NCBI RefSeq assembly: GCF_014898815.1
Contig: NW_026515539.1
Coordinates: 2,728,001-2,792,000 of the forward strand
Direction of reading: 5' to 3'
Length of the DNA stretch: 64,000 bases
Origin: Panonychus citri
Lineage: Eukaryota; Arthropoda; Arachnida; Trombidiformes; Tetranychidae
The notes under the pieces are model-generated. The model worked only from the letters and a program-made list of their open reading frames with translations. It was not told where the DNA came from and did no database searches. Shown in pieces: positions 35,325 to 50,652 of the stretch. Both the position numbers and the translations under genes were made by a program. How positions within the stretch are numbered: position 1 is the stretch's first letter; every line of letters starts with the position of its first letter.

Positions 35325-38300
35325 ATTGTCATCCTCATCTTCTCACCTCTCATCTAATTCGGATTCATGAAGAAAATGATTGCTTATTTGTACCTATTCT
35401 TTTCCCTCATCATTAAGCTCTCAACGTTTTTCTTCCTCATCTTTTTTTCTGTGCGAGGATTATTTCATCTTCTTTATCATCTTATTGTCATATTTCATTT
35501 ATTTCTTCTTCTTTTCCTTTATCTTCATCTTTCGCACTTTTTTTCATCTTTTTCTCTAACCTTAAGGTTAAAAGAATATGAATAATCAAAGATAGAAGAT
35601 GAAGAAGATACAAAACGAGAGAGAAAGAGAGAGAGAGAGAAAAACTGATCGATCTTTTTTGCGTTTTTTTCTCTCATCTCTTCGTCATCTTCATCCATCG
35701 TTTCTCGTTCTTTTCTTTACTTTCTTGACTTGAGGTTAAGAAGGAAATGACTTTTTTGCTATTATTATTCAGCTTATTGATACAAGTCAAATCTCTCTCT
35801 CTTTCTCCTCATAGACCCGACCCATCTCGACTCCCCTTCGAAGTGCTAAATCCTTAAATTAGCACGAAATCAGCATAGACATTATTTGCCACGCGTTATC
35901 ATCATATTCCCGAATTGATGTGATCTCAAAGATGATGATGGCCTTAAATTTATGCTTAGACACACAAAGACAAATAAAGTAAATAGACCAACATGAAAGC
36001 AAAGAAAGAAAAGAGAGAGTTGATGAAGAAGAAGAAGAAGATGGGAAAATGGTTTATTTACACTATCATCATAACAATAATGATAATAATAATAAATTTG
36101 CATAGGAGAACGTTGATTTTAACAAGGAACGCAAATCGGCCTCAAAAATATACAGAGAGAGAGAGAGAAATAGGGAGAGAGAAAAAAAGAGAAGATAAAA
36201 ATCCTAATACTTTTTATGCTTTAGATCGTTTTAACGTTCTAAGTGGAGGTACAATAAGTTTATCGAAGTCAAAGTTTACTCTGGTTACTTGGCTTGTTGA
36301 CTTGTGACGGTATCACGCCTTTTCTAACCCAATAAACGACTTCTATTGCATATCTTCAATTTAAATATTACCAACAATAAGAGAGCTTAAGAATCATCAT
36401 CATCTTTATCTTCATCAATATCGAAAAGCAAATGGCCTTAACCAAATAACACGGGAGTTGAGGGAAAAAACCGATGAAAAGGAAAAGCTTGAGAACGTTG
36501 GAAAGTGCCCATTAAAAGGTTTACCTTTAGATGAAAAAGAAAACTGTTTCCTCCGTCTTGTTCACTTCGATAACAAAAGGCCGAAAACCACCACAATCGT
36601 TATTAAACAAACATCATGTCCTCTCATCGCAAGGAAGAGAGAGAGAGAGAGAGAGATCGAAGATGATGAGGGTGGGAGGTAAGGTAGAAATTGATATTGG
36701 TGATCAGGAGGGCGAGGTAGAGGGCAGATTATATTTGGACATCGATAAACATCCGATTACCATTTATTAGGTTCACTTTAATTGCATTACCGTAACCATG
36801 GTGATAAATTGTTTCCATGAAATTTGTTAACCAACTGATTGATGAATCGATAAGTATTATCATCAGTGTGGTCACTATGGACTTTAGAAATGAACCTCTA
36901 TCAATTTCAGTTCTAATCAATTGTTTACACTCTTGAATCTCAATTGAATTATCAATTCCAATGAAGTTACAATCATGATCAGAATTTTAAATATTCTTTT
37001 TCATGGTAAAATTTTCCTTAATTTTTGAACCTTTTTTTTATTACTCTCCAATTCTTGTTTATTCATTGAAACTTTGTCTCTTTTAATAAAGTTATTGATA
37101 TACTTGTGGTTTTGTATTTTGATAATATACATTTTGGTAAAACAAATAACATATAATGTATTATATTATTATTACATGGGGATAATGCTGAATAATCTGA
37201 AATTATTGAACATGAGTTGAATATTTGAGCATCATGATGATCATGGTGATCGAAAATGCTGATACATTTAAATTGGAGGAAGAAAAATTTTATATAACAA
37301 TAATGAAAATGTTTCAATGGGCTGAAAATAATTGATTCTAACTGATTAACAACACCAATTGTAATAATTAATTGTTAATTAATCTTTTACAATATTAATC
37401 CAGCTAATTGTCGAGTAAATTAACTGGATAATAATAAAACCTTTTCTCCATGTGATTTTGTTATCTTTTGATTACACAACTAATTCGGTTTAATCCTCTA
37501 AAGATTAGATTCAATTTCCGCCATCAAATTGAGAATTGGGAATGAATTTTTTCTCTCTCTCTTCTTCCTTTCATATATCCGCATCATCTTCAGATAAGAT
37601 CATTCATCTCACGGAAAAGTTTCGAATAACTTTCAGTTCCATAGAATCGAAACTGCTTAGAGCGTTAATCATCGAGTGCCATTGATTTGCAATTTCCAAT
37701 GTTATCCTTCGTGAGTGGATTTAAGTGCAATCATCATCATCATCATCCTCGTCATCCTCATCTTCATCTTTATCCTTATTGTATTGATGAAGATGATGAA
37801 CAAAAAAAAAGCGATGCAATCAAATGATGGTTAATATCAATTTCAGTTTAAGTTGCAATGATTTAGCTAATGGTGGAAAAAAAGTTTACAATTGAATTGA
37901 ATTGAAAATTGAATATGTGATATTTTGTTATAAATTGTCAATCGATTGTGATGATTAAGTGATAAGTTGATGAGATTTTTTCTCTCTCTCTTGTTGATGA
38001 TAATATTGTTATGAAGGATTATCAATGATATTAATCAAATTAACATGAAGCTACAATGGTCTGGATACTAATCATGTGTAATGATAATATTTAATTGATT
38101 GGTTCCAATAAAAAGGAGTAAATAATAATAATAATGATAACATATTGAAAATGATTGGTAATCAATAGGTGATTATCATGTTGAAGATAATCATGTTTAT
38201 TGTAAATGTGATAGTAAAATGCAAATTCATTTATTAAGTGCAATTCATGATCTACATATATTTGCAATTGCAATTGAAACAATTGATTTAATGGATTCAT

Positions 38301-38846
38301 TTTGTTTACCTTAATCTTTTTCAATTCAAATGTAACCACACCCCAAGGATAAAATGTTCCGGTAAAAGGTAATATAACAAACAATAGGATTGATCAAATT
38401 GCCAAAAAAGTGAAATAATTTTTACCATTTTCAATTCTATCGGAAAAACTATTCATTCAGATTCTGATTCACTGAATCAACTTTCAAATCCATTTACAAT
38501 ATGATAATATCACTTTATTAACAATGACAAGGTTCTCATTGTTCATCATCATCGGGACAATGGTCATTTCTCCTCCCACACCTCCTATTTTCTTGCTTTA
38601 CTGACCTTTGCTTTTTATTACTTTTCCATCATCCAATCCAATAACTCATCATCTTTTCTGTTATTTCTCTCCCTCCTCTCTCTCTCTCTCGTTCATCGTC
38701 ATGCTTTCACCATGAAATATCAACTCTCATTCTCGCTCTGATTATGATTGTCTATTCTCTGAATGCGCTTAATCAAGTTCAATGTTTTTTGCTTCTTCAT
38801 CATCTCTCCCACTCTCCACTTCCCACCCACTACCCCATACATTTAT

Positions 38847-38877
<31 letters not shown>

Positions 38878-39800
38878 TCCCAATAGATTTTGAAGGGATG
38901 ACTCGAAAACAGCATTTACTATGTCAACAAACCTAAACCTTGGAACCAGTGAAAAGATTGAGTTTCTTTCTGTATTTCAATATTCACTCTTTCTTTTTGC
39001 TTCTCTTCTTCCTCATCTTCACTTTAGTGACTCTATCATCCTCATCTTCATCTTCATCATCAAAAAGTTCCATGACTTAGATAATAATATTGATCGTTTT
39101 CTCTTTTTTTCCATACATCTATGTGTGTGTGTGTGTGTGTTTCTATTTTTCCTCTCAAATAGACACACAAGTAAATTCTCTATGAAAATTTTCTCATTCC
39201 CTTTTAGATTGGAAGAGAAGAGAGAGAGAAAAAAAAACTGTAAATGAAGATGCAAAAGGTGAAGATGAAAATGATGAAGATGAAATGTTTAGCTTTTACA
39301 AAATTCAAATACATCGAATATAAAAATGAATAAATAGAAATGAAATAGGAAAAAAGAGTAAAAGAAAAAGAAAAAGAAAAAACCAATTTGATCCTTTCCT
39401 GGTTCTATCTTTCATCTACCTGTACTTTCTAGATCTACATTTATATTCACCCATGATTTTCTCATGATACCATGAGTAAACCAAAAGTTCCAAGTTCTCA
39501 TAAAACTCATGCTAACATGGAATCTTTAACCTCTTCAATAGATTCATGTTATTCTCTGTAGATGGAAACTTGAAAATTTATTTTATCCTCATCATCAGTC
39601 GGAGGGAATGTCAATCAAATTTGAACTTTTTTTTGTTCTTTTCTTTTTTTCTGAAAACCTTATTAAGCCATTTCCATGTCGTTGATTATGTTGCTATTAT
39701 TATTATTATTATTATCGTCATCATCATCAACATGATTGTTGTTGTTGTTGTTGTTGTGTTTTATGTTAGTTTTCAAGGTTAAGGTACAAACTACATGTTA
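32565..39800. other. Gene-poor region, part 1
   Basis: No gene I can support. It is rich in microsatellites: GA at about 34784-34811, CT at 35286-35322, GAGA at about 36633-36656, CT at about 38848-38872 and GT at about 39122-39141. Many open frames of 60-110 codons here are translated repeats (Ser/Leu/Phe/His-rich) with no domain or splice structure. The left end should hold the promoter of the EGF/SEA gene. Confidence 0.55.
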
Positions 39801-41254
39801 TAATGTGACGTTAGTGATGAGGATGGAGGAGGTTAAAGGTAACAGGTAAGTTAAACGATCCCGGAGGGCAAATATCATAAGAGAGACCACCTGGTCAATT
39901 AGAGACAAGTCCAAATTCCGGATGGACCCTCAACACAGTCTGCTTGGTGCCGATCAAGGTAACAAAAGTAGAATACACAATAAACAGTCATAACGAAGAT
40001 GAACATCTTCATCTCTCTTCCTCTTCCACCGTTTTCATCATTAAATGCGAACAAAAAAAATGTTATAAACCTTTTCCAAAGGTAAACTTTTACCTGGAAA
40101 TACACAAAAAAACAAAGATAAATAGTTATAAAGTCGAACTACAGGAAATATATTATATATACACTAAATATAACATTTCGAGTGAACATTTTTGCGTTCA
40201 TGTTGACAAATATTGTCTCACTTACTTATCCACCCAAAAGTATTTCAAGAATGCTTTATTATCATCAGTGTTCATCTTCCTCGCTATTTACTGATATTAT
40301 TATCATAGGGGATCCAGAGAGTTCGAAAAGTTATATATACATAATGTTTTTAGAACAATATAGAACTCGAACTACGTGACTTTCGAGCTATGGAAATAAA
40401 TGAGAAGAAGAGTAAAAAATTATTGTTTTTCTTTTCTTTTTCTTAATGTAACATTTACATGAATATGAGAATAAGAAATGGAAATTTGTTCTAACAAATT
40501 CCATGTATATTATGATTAGTATAATTCTTGTCACCTAGATGATTGTCGATTATGATATTGGTCTTATAATGAGTTCAAAAGTCAAAGTCTATTCTTAACA
40601 TATCTTTGTTTTGCTGATTGTTATCTGTAAATATTACGGTTACATGTTATCGATTTGTTTGAACAGTAGAAGTAAAAAAGTTCTGATCAACTTATCGAAA
40701 TGAAAAGATTAATATTTAGAGGAAGATAGAATGATAGAGAAAAGATTCAGTTCCGTGCAAAATAATTTCTCCTGCAAGTTATTGAAACTTTTTTCTCAAT
40801 CGATTTAAAGAGAGAGAGAGAGAGAGAGACAAGTGAATGCTAAAAGTATTTTCGTAATTGAACTCGAACTGAATGACCAAAGAATTGAAACAGAATACAA
40901 GAGAAAAGAATAATAATAAACTGATCATCAGATTGATGAAAAGTTCGTAACTTGTATTACCATTATTATCATCATGTATTCGTCTTTTTTTCCTTTTTTT
41001 CTTCTTCTTCTTCGTATTTATCTTCCTCATCTTCATCTTCTTATATCATCAACATTATTATGTGATAATGTTATTTGCAATTTGCTCCTTTTTCTTGTCA
41101 ACACACAGAAAAAAAAGGTTTGCTTGTCATTCTTGGTTCCAACAACTTTGTCTTCTTTTCATCATTATCATCATCACAATCATCACACTGATGATGATGA
41201 TGATGAGGGAGGGATTGTGATGTTGGATGGAAAACAAGAGCAAATATCCCAAGC

Positions 41255-41293
<39 letters not shown>

Positions 41294-44200
41294 AAATGAT
41301 GATGAAGGAAAAAAAATGTCCTATAAATGGTTTGCAAAAGATGATGATGAGGATGAGGATGAAAAGGAAGACCAAATTTTGACAAAGAAAGACTGGAAAA
41401 ACAACAAGAAAGAGATTGTCGTTTTCTCTTTCTTTACTCTCTTTCTTTCCTCTTTTTCCCTGGAGAAAGATAAACATTGCGCATACCCTTATCATCCCTT
41501 TCTCATCATCTTTCATCATCACCAAGCTACAGTTTCAAGCTAAATGTTGCATATTTTTTTCCTCCTATATTTATAGATTGCATTTGTTATTATTATAAAT
41601 AATATCGAGGTTCATCATTTTGAGTTTTTTTTTATTATTATTATGAAATTGTTGTTGATAATCGTGATGAATGATATAGATCATGCTCGAGGTTTCATCT
41701 CATTTGGATGATTGCAATTGATGGTTGAAAGATTCATTCGAGGAAAAAGTTCATCTTTAATACTCAGTTAATGAAAAAGATTCTGAATGAAAAAAAAGTT
41801 TATTGAGAAGAAAAAAATAATTCCAAGTCATTTAAACGAATTCGTTATTCGTTAGGTCGAGTATTGTAAATTTATGTATACATTTGATGCGATGAAACAA
41901 TGAATCAGAAATTATAACGATAACGAAAAAGTCATCATCATGATGATCATCAGGGTAGCTCAATAAATAATTCGTGATTCGAATTCATTTAAGAACTTTA
42001 TTTCTATCATGTTCATGTGATCCAATAAAAATTGAATAATAACAAAGATTGAATCTTTTTTTTTCTTTCCTTCTCTCCATCTAATTTTTCATTTATCATG
42101 AGAAATTTGAACAATGTTAAAGAAAAGTTCAGAATTAGAAATTAGAATCTTTTATTTATAGAGTTTCTTTTTTTTCATGAGGTTCATTATGAATTATATC
42201 CTCAACTTTCTAGTTGGAAGTTTTTTTTCTCTCTCTCTCTCTTTCTTCAGAATCTCATGAATCTGTTACAGGAATGAAAATAAACAAAGAAACAAGAAAA
42301 CAATTGAATTATCATCAGGTAATCAAATTAACCTTCTGAAATCAATTGGATCACGTTTGATATTTGAATTCTGATTAATCTGAATCTTATTCTCATCATG
42401 ATGAAATGAATCTCTGGATCATATAAAATTTGGTTTGAAGGACAGAAAACAAAAAATTAGATTCAGTGTAAACAGAATACAAATAAATTACATTTAAACT
42501 TTGATTCTGACAATTTGATTTATCGGATATTATATCAAATTCATGGGTAATCATCATGATTATGGTGTAACTTTGAATAAATTTCATATTCAATCAACAT
42601 ATTCAAGTTACAACAGTTTCTCAACATTATGATTACCATTACATGACAAAGTACAAAATCAATTTGTGTACATCATGATGATAATCATGATCATCTCAAA
42701 TCTGAATATCGATCAGAACTTTTTTCTCTAGGTTATTATTATTATCTTAAAAATTTTCAATTCTCTTTCTTTCACTCTCTCTCTCTCTTTAATCAGATTA
42801 ATTCCAAACAATTAGTTGATCACCAAATTGAAGACTAATTTAATTTATCTTATTTCAACTCTACCTTAAGATTAAATTGTTAATCTAATTGTTATAGAAT
42901 CGGAAGTTAACAATTGCTTATCATTTCCTCCTTATCAATCATTAATCTAATAGTATCAAAGTTCAATCGAGGATAAGATTAAAACTGAAAACGGAAACAA
43001 TCAGTTAATCATTACTCGAATACTTTACAATACACTTAATAATATTAAGTTAATTTTTTTTTCTCGAAAAATTCGAAAGTTTATTTTTCTTACCTGTGTC
43101 ACCCATTCATTCATTCATTCAATGTAATAATAAGTTTCAAAATAAACATAATAATTTGTTAAACAACATTTGATTAAGTAAATAATAATAACGGTAATCA
43201 TGTTAATAAATAGAATAGGAAATCAATGAACAATTTAAATAATCAGTTACCCAAAATTAAATATTGATCTTGATACCTTTATATCATCAACATCAACAAT
43301 CAACAATCAACAATCAAACAAGATAAAAAAATGTTTGATACTGATTGTAATTCAATTGGAATCTGATAAGTTAATTACATTTAAATTGTTGGCATTATGA
43401 TGTACAATAAACAACGAGAGAGAGAGAGAGAGAGACAGGGAGACAGGGAGGGAGGACGATGGAGAGAGAGAGAGAGTGAAAGGTAAATTTATCATCATCA
43501 TCAGTCAACAATCAATGATAATAATCAAGTAAATAATCAAAATAGTAACATGAACAATGATTAACCAAACAAGGATCAAGATTAAAGGTAAAAAACAACA
43601 ACAATAACAAAACGGTTTAGGTTGTTGTGGTTTTTAGGTTGATTTTTTATATTAAGCCCTCAGTTGTGTCTGTGAGATGATGATAATGTTGATGATGTTG
43701 ATAAATCAGGTTGTTGATGATGATGATGAGAGGATGAAGATGAGGATGAGGATGAAGGAGAAAGTGATTTTATTCTTGTGGGTAAGCAAAAGGAAAGTAG
43801 AGAAAGAGAATAGACATTTAAATGAATCACAATTAAATAGTAAATATTTATCATTGTCGGTGGTCAATATTGGGATAGAAATTTATTTAGCTCACTTGCA
43901 GCTCATCATCTTCAGACATCATCTTCATCTTCATCATCTGTTTGTATTATGTACATTTTTCCTTTGCAACCTCCTTCTTCATCTTATCATCATCATCATC
44001 ATCATCGTCATCATTTTTTTTCTGTTATGTTTCTATGTTGATAAATTTACTCTCAAATATTTATTAAAGACAAACTCATAGGTGCTACAAACAGTTTCCA
44101 TCAAAAGGTATACACTATTAAGGACAAGAGCACCTCAAGCATTTTTTTCATCCTCATCCTCATCTTCATCTTCATCATCTTTATATCTTTGGTTAAGATG

Positions 44201-47200
44201 AAAGAGTAAAATAAAAGGCAAATTATTATAATGATGATGATGATGAACTTGTGGACAGTTTCAGTTTTCAATGAAGTGCCCTCTTAAATGGGATAACCTC
44301 AATTGAAGGTTAAAAAACATATAAGTCTTTTTTTTTACCAAATGTAAACTTCATCATGATGGTTCATGATGAAGATGAAATCGATGCCAATTTACTTACC
44401 AATATACATACACATCATTTCATGATATTCATCTTGAAATAATTGTTACCCTTAATCCTTTTCTTCATCTCTCTTTTTCCTTCATCCATCCCACTCAACT
44501 TTATATACAGAATACAAATTGAATCAAGTGGCAACACAGTTTCACATCAAGTAAAAAGAGATATAACATTTTCTCACATATTGAAAAATTCCCATAGAAA
44601 TACAGTTATCATTTCAATTTCATCTTCCCTCTTCCTCTCATTTCCCTTATGATAAACATTTTCTGACCATATTGTCTCTTGGAAAAAAAAATATATATAA
44701 TAAAAATACATAGGAAAATATGAAAGTTTATTTACATGATTATCTTCATATATATTAATATAAAAGAGGAAATAAATATTTTGATACAGTGTATTTCATA
44801 ACAACTAGTGTATTGTGATGATGAGCAGCAATGATGAAGTGTAAACAGAGAGTTGGCATACCCTTGATATTATTTTCTATTATATTCAATGTATTTTGTG
44901 CATCTATATAACTCCTTTGAGGATGATGAAAAGAGGGAGAGAAAGAGAGAGAGAGAGACAAAGATGTTGAGGATTTAGTGAGATAATCATGTAAACCATT
45001 TTATCCATCAACAGGGTAATTGAAAAGGTAAGCCCTCGGTGAGAACCAAGATAAGGCTTTTCTGGATAACAGCAAAAAGTATTACTCTTAACATGGTGAT
45101 AAAAATACGAGAGTTTATTATTATTTTTTTCTACTCTGATTTTTACTTGATTTTTGATTCTTTTCTCTTTTCCATGAAAATCATTTTCTCTTCTTGTAAT
45201 CATTTTTTGGTTGAGCATGAAATCACCAAAGATTAGATTGAACTTTTCCCTCCTTCTTTTTTTTTTCCTTTTTTCCTTCATTTATTCCAGGATATCTGAT
45301 TTACCTTTGAGACCAGAAAAAAAACAAAAATATCATGTGAAAATCATATCTCAAGATGATCAATATTCATAGGAAGTGAAAGATTAGATATTCAATATTT
45401 CCGCCTCAACCAGAATTATGTTCAAGAGTTCAGATTATCATGTCGGTTCTTAGGCACAAAGTAAAGCTAATCGCTTTTAACTGATTACATTTTTAACTTT
45501 CCCCGAGCTCTGAATCCTCAGTAAGTAGTCTAGTGGTTAAGATTAGCTATAAACTGTTATTAACAATAAATGTTTCATATGAGTAATCAACTGATTATCT
45601 CTGATGAGTAAACGTGCTGATTAATTGGTAAAGATTAGGTTAGATTAGGTTTGGTTAGGATGTATTGATTGTGGAAAGTGTTGAGTGAGAAGTTTGATTT
45701 TCTCAGTAAAGTAATATGATTAGTGCAATATTTTCATCAAAATATTAAAATCTCTCTTGTGTTATTACACTTATAAGGACTTTTTGTTGGGGAGAAAAAA
45801 AGTTTCACCAGAATTTTTATCATGAATGAAAAGATTTTCTTCAAGGTTTATTTCTTTATTTTATTTTTAATCAATTGTTTCATGGTATATATCCTTTATT
45901 TACTTTCAGAACTTTTAACAACCCGTCGATTATACCTCATATATGTTTATACCCTTGAGGGAACAAAGTATCATCAAGATTGGACAGGAAGACAGGTTAT
46001 TACATTATTCATCGTTACTCATCATCTTCACTGTGATTTTCTAGCATCATCATACCTCGCGGCCATGAAATCAGTCAGTTAGTGGAAAAAACTAATAAAA
46101 GAGAGAGAGAGAGAGAGACAAATTGCTGATTATGAAGATAAAGATAGTGATGAGGAATTGAAGATGCAGATGAAAAAAAACGATGAAGATGAGAATAAGA
46201 AAAAAAATGAAATGTTAAGTCGAGAGCATCTTGAGAGATGAGTTAAACCTCTTAACAACGACTTTTACTTTTTTCCATTTTCTTTTTTATTCTCTCTCTC
46301 TCTCTCATCTTCCTCCTTGCTCACCCTCATCATTATTATTTCACTTTCTCTCTAATATCCAGTGTATTTTGTTTCAAAAAAGTTCAGTAAAAAACTGCAG
46401 AATCCAAATAAACAACAATAAAATTACAAGATGAGGATGAAGAAAAAAGCAAAACAAAGTTTCATCCTCATCTTCAAAATTATCCATTGGTCATTTTGAT
46501 TTCTAATAGATCACCTTAGTTGACTCTAGTTGTTTTTAAATGATTATCGGTTAAAATATAATCATCATCCTCATCATCACCATCACTACAATATAATAAA
46601 AGTGATGATGATGGTGATGAAAGATTTGTAAAAATCTAATATTACCTTCAATTGAATTTACTGATTATATTGTTAGCTGTTTATCTTTATGATTGAACTT
46701 CAATCTTGTATTATTGTAATTGTAAGGTTAATCACCTATTTAACTTGATGATGATGATAAAAAAAATTGAAAAGAAACAAGTTACCTTATCATCCTCTGA
46801 TGATAATGATGATGATGAAGATGAAGATGAAGTAAACAACAAAACACACATAACAATAGCCATTGGCCTTTCATGTTGATGTTTTTTTGAGAAAAAAAAA
46901 GTTTGACTTTAATCCATAAGATGATGATTATAATGGTGATGATGTTTAATACTTTCAACAATTTAATACAATATAAATCAGTGTTAAGCTTCCGATTATG
47001 ATAATCATCAGATTGATTGTTGAAGTGTTTTCTTTTTACATTTGAAACCCAATTTGAGTTAAAAAAGACTGACCCATCATCAAACAATCATCCTAATAAA
47101 GTCCAATCGATAAATCATTTTATCAAATTGAACACCAACAATCATCAACTATTGATCGAGTTTCTAATCGCACTCAATAATTGATAATCAATTAAAGTTG

Positions 47201-50200
47201 AAAAACTAAACAAAACTTTTTCTCTCTTCATATAATAATAACAATAAGAAATTCATCTTCCTCTCTCTCTCTCTCTGTCTCCCTCTCTCATAATCAGCAT
47301 CCTCATCATCTTAAACATCTTCCGAAAGGTAAGAAGTTGGAATATTTTCCCACTCCCACCCTACACCTCACCCTCTTCGTCTGATGATGATAATAAAAGT
47401 CTTTTTCCTCTTCTATTACTGTGGGTGTTCATTTGCGTTTCCATTTGATTATTTATGCGAAAAAAAGGTGAAAAGTATTACAAGAAAGTGTGACCTCAAC
47501 ACGCCTATTTATTTCCGTCTCAATGAGAGACTCACTCCCTCTCTCAGTAGGAGTATAATAGTAATAATGAAGAGGATGATGATGATGATGATGATAAACT
47601 AACATCATCATAAAACTGCTTCATCATTTATACACTTAAACCAATGTAACAAGAAGGCGTTTCTGTTTCACCTCCTTCTTACCTTAACATTGATTTAATA
47701 ATATAAAAAAAAACACCAACTACGTTTATTATTGTAAATGGTTCATTGATTAACTAACAACAATTGATTGAGAATAACAATTAAACATAAATGCAAATTT
47801 GTCATAATTGGTTAATTGATTAACTAACTAACCTTATATCCGGTGTAATTGTAAAGGTAACACCTTATTAATGTTTCTTACTGTGCCAATAACAACAAAC
47901 GTTTGTAACGTTTGACCTTTTTTTTATGTATAGTCAATGGGCTTTGAAATATTAATCATAAATGATTAAGCAAATTGTTAATCAATAAATCATAACTCTA
48001 ATCATGATGAGAAATTTTAATTTGATTGATAAGAAAAAGAGAGAAAGAGAAAGAGAAAAGTTTTCAATTGGATAACCTGATAATTAATATCAGTCAAAGC
48101 TTGAAAACAATAAACTTTTAGGATTCGCTCAATTTAAGCGGCAAAACTGTGACCTGAATTTCTCGATATCAATGGAAATATTATATTGATTTGAGATCGA
48201 TTTTCGTTTCTTTATCACCTATTGATCAGATAGATTTATGGACTTTTCAATTCTATTGCAATTGAGTAACAACAACTTTCTAAGCTCATTAAGTAACTCG
48301 TATGTATTAAATTACCGTTTATCCGTTAATCAGGTAAATTATTGAAATTCATTGTTACAATTTAATTTGTTTTCCCTTATCCAATTTATTGATAAACAAG
48401 GTTAATGATTACTGTAAATATTAATGAAACTGTTAATATTTTAATTGTGACAAACAATAAACACACTGGACAGTTAAAGGTGTGAAAGATAAGTTAATAA
48501 TAACGGAAATGAGCAATCAATAGATTAACAAAGGGAGTGGCCTTTTCCATGATTATATAACAGGATCATCATGAAATTGGTTATTATTATTATTAAAAGA
48601 TATGAAGATGATTATAAATAAAAAGGAAGAGGAAATGATAATAAAATTTCATAGGATAAAAAAAGTAAATGATGATAATCGAGATGCAAATGGACAATCA
48701 ACAAATAATAACAAACCTAATGATCGGCACACTTAAGGGATAATCAACAGGATAATCGTTTTGACCTGGAAATGAAAAACTAATGTAAAAATGATCAATC
48801 GAAACTTTAAATGTAATAAGATGATGAGAGAGTAAGTGAATGAATGAATGAGTGAGTGAGTGAGTGAGTAATGAAAAAGAGCAAGAAGATGAAACAACAT
48901 TTAGATCAATGAGTGAATCCAATGTAAAAATGATTATAATACACAGAGAAAACTTTTTCTAGGTTAAAACTATTTCCAAGGCTATTTCCGTTTCTCCTTT
49001 GGCCTTTATCCCTTATCCATGTATACAGTTTATCCCCTTTTATTTGTTTCATCCCATGTTTTCACTAGGATATTATTAATAGTCTTCCGGTTGAACAGAT
49101 TATCACAGAGAAACAAATATCCAACTATTATGTTTGTGTCCGTGTATATAAATATTATCCTTAAAGGGATAGAGGGATAATCCTTGTGACCAATAAACTG
49201 TTAACCTATGCCCCTCGTGTCATTGTCGTTATTATCATCTTAATCCTTGGCTCGTGCCCTCAACTGATTACCATTTATGCCCATTGATTAGTATTACGTT
49301 TTTATCTCTCAGTCTCTCTCTCTCTCTCTCACTCTCTCTCTCTCTCTCTTGCTGATCCTTTTTTCAAAACTGCTCATATTTTTAATCTTTCATCATCTTC
49401 CGTCTTATAACAGATTTAATCTGTTCACTAGAGTCTAGAACGTAATAGCTCGTGTTAGATCGTGCTGATGATGAGGTTTTCGAAATCCTCTAGAACTAAA
49501 TTCCCAATCGAAGTATAAAAAAGGAGCTTAACCTCCCCCTAAACCAACTCCTTTTTTTCTTGCCTCTCGATTGCTCTTCCTACTTTTTCAGATTAACAAT
49601 TAATATAATACATTTGGATGTAATTAAATTGTAAATCACTTTTTTTTTATCCAAACCTAATCACCCGGAAATGAACTAGAAATGAATTAATCATTGTTGA
49701 TTATTGGTTGATTGATTGATTGTTGTTGTTATATTTTGGCAACATTGTTACAATTGATAAGAGATTCAATTTACAATAGTTACCGTTACTATTTTCCTCT
49801 AAGCTTCATTTTGAATATCGTTTTTTTTTTGCTAAATTAAATTCATTCTGATTATTATTTACAATTCAGCAAATTTGATAAACCTTGGAAATTAATCTCT
49901 AATCATTGATTGTTGATCGGGATTTACCTTTTAATTGCAAACTGATTAGTAATCTATTTTGTAGATTATAAATATTAATAGATTTTGTATCTCATATTTG
50001 AGATAATAAGTTACTTGTTATTGACTAGGATTTAGTAACTGTTTTGTTACCTGTTGAAATGGATTAACTGAAAGGTACAGAGGATTATCTTATCTGTTAA
50101 TTGTTTTCCTTTGCCGGTCAAAAGTCAGGTACAAGTTGGTCGGTAAAAGATGAGCAATTGTAGGTGGGACATTTTTGTTTTTCTGTTTCAATGGAATGCG

Positions 50201-50218
50201 AAACTAAATGAAAAAAAG
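39801..50218. other. Gene-poor region, part 2
   Basis: No gene I can support. GA repeats lie at about 40809-40830, 41258-41291, 43408-43434 and 46099-46119, with GAGT units at about 48846-48870. At about 39885-39965 a GC-richer patch (CCACCTGG ... GCTTGGTGCC) shares two short words with the inverted-repeat arms at 50.5 and 53.4 kb. Confidence 0.5.
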
Positions 50219-50652
50219 AATTCAAATTATCGCAATTATTTTACTTATGTCAATCACTTGACCAATGGTCAAGAACAATTATTATTATGGTTTATTCTGT
50301 AAATCATTTAGACAATATACTAAAGAGGAAGGAAAGAAAGAGAGAGAGAAAGAGATAAAAAGAGTTACAGGTAAAAGAATAGGAGAAAAAAAAATTGGTG
50401 ACAAAAAATAAAAAAGAGAAAAGTTTTTTTCTCTTGTTCTTCTCATTTTCTTACCTGACACACCTTACCTTTGACCTCAGTACCTTTACCTTTACCTTTG
50501 TCACTCTCAATTGTTTTATAGCCTCAAGGAATACACAAAGGTATTGTCCACCTGGATTCACCTGGCTAGTCAAGATATCTCTTGACCAGCCAGCTTGGTG
50601 CCAATAACTGTGAAGACTGACCAGTAATCGGAAAAATCACCAAAGGTAAATT
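50219..50652 (+). repeat. Left arm of a long inverted repeat
   Basis: Near-identical in reverse complement to 53297-53703. Both arms encode the same 70-codon open frame (50395-50607 here), which looks incidental. Inside are AGGTCA/AGGTAA-type words, CACCTG E-boxes, a palindromic CTTGACC-AAT-GGTCAAG (50257-50273) and a hairpin at 50562-50593 (CTGGCT.GTCAAGA with its complement). Differences between the arms are mainly in the GA and A runs. Confidence 0.9.

Noticed and set aside
45520..45560. A tRNA-like 5' half (TAGTCTAGTGGTTAAGATTAG).
   Set aside because: It resembles a tRNA D-arm/A-box, but no anticodon stem or GGTTCGA-type B-box follows, so no tRNA gene is supported.
45822..46082. An 86-codon hydrophobic frame.
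   Set aside because: AT-rich sequence readily gives hydrophobic frames, and there is no recognisable motif, splice signal or conserved neighbour.
47384..47602. A small frame with a signal-peptide-like start (MMIIKVFFLFYYCGCSFAFP).
   Set aside because: The rest is low-complexity and ends in a poly-Met GAT repeat. There is no splice structure or second copy, so it is probably chance.
50395..50607. A 70-codon frame present identically in both inverted-repeat arms.
   Set aside because: Identity follows from the repeat itself. The peptide begins in A-rich sequence and is Phe/Thr-rich without a domain.
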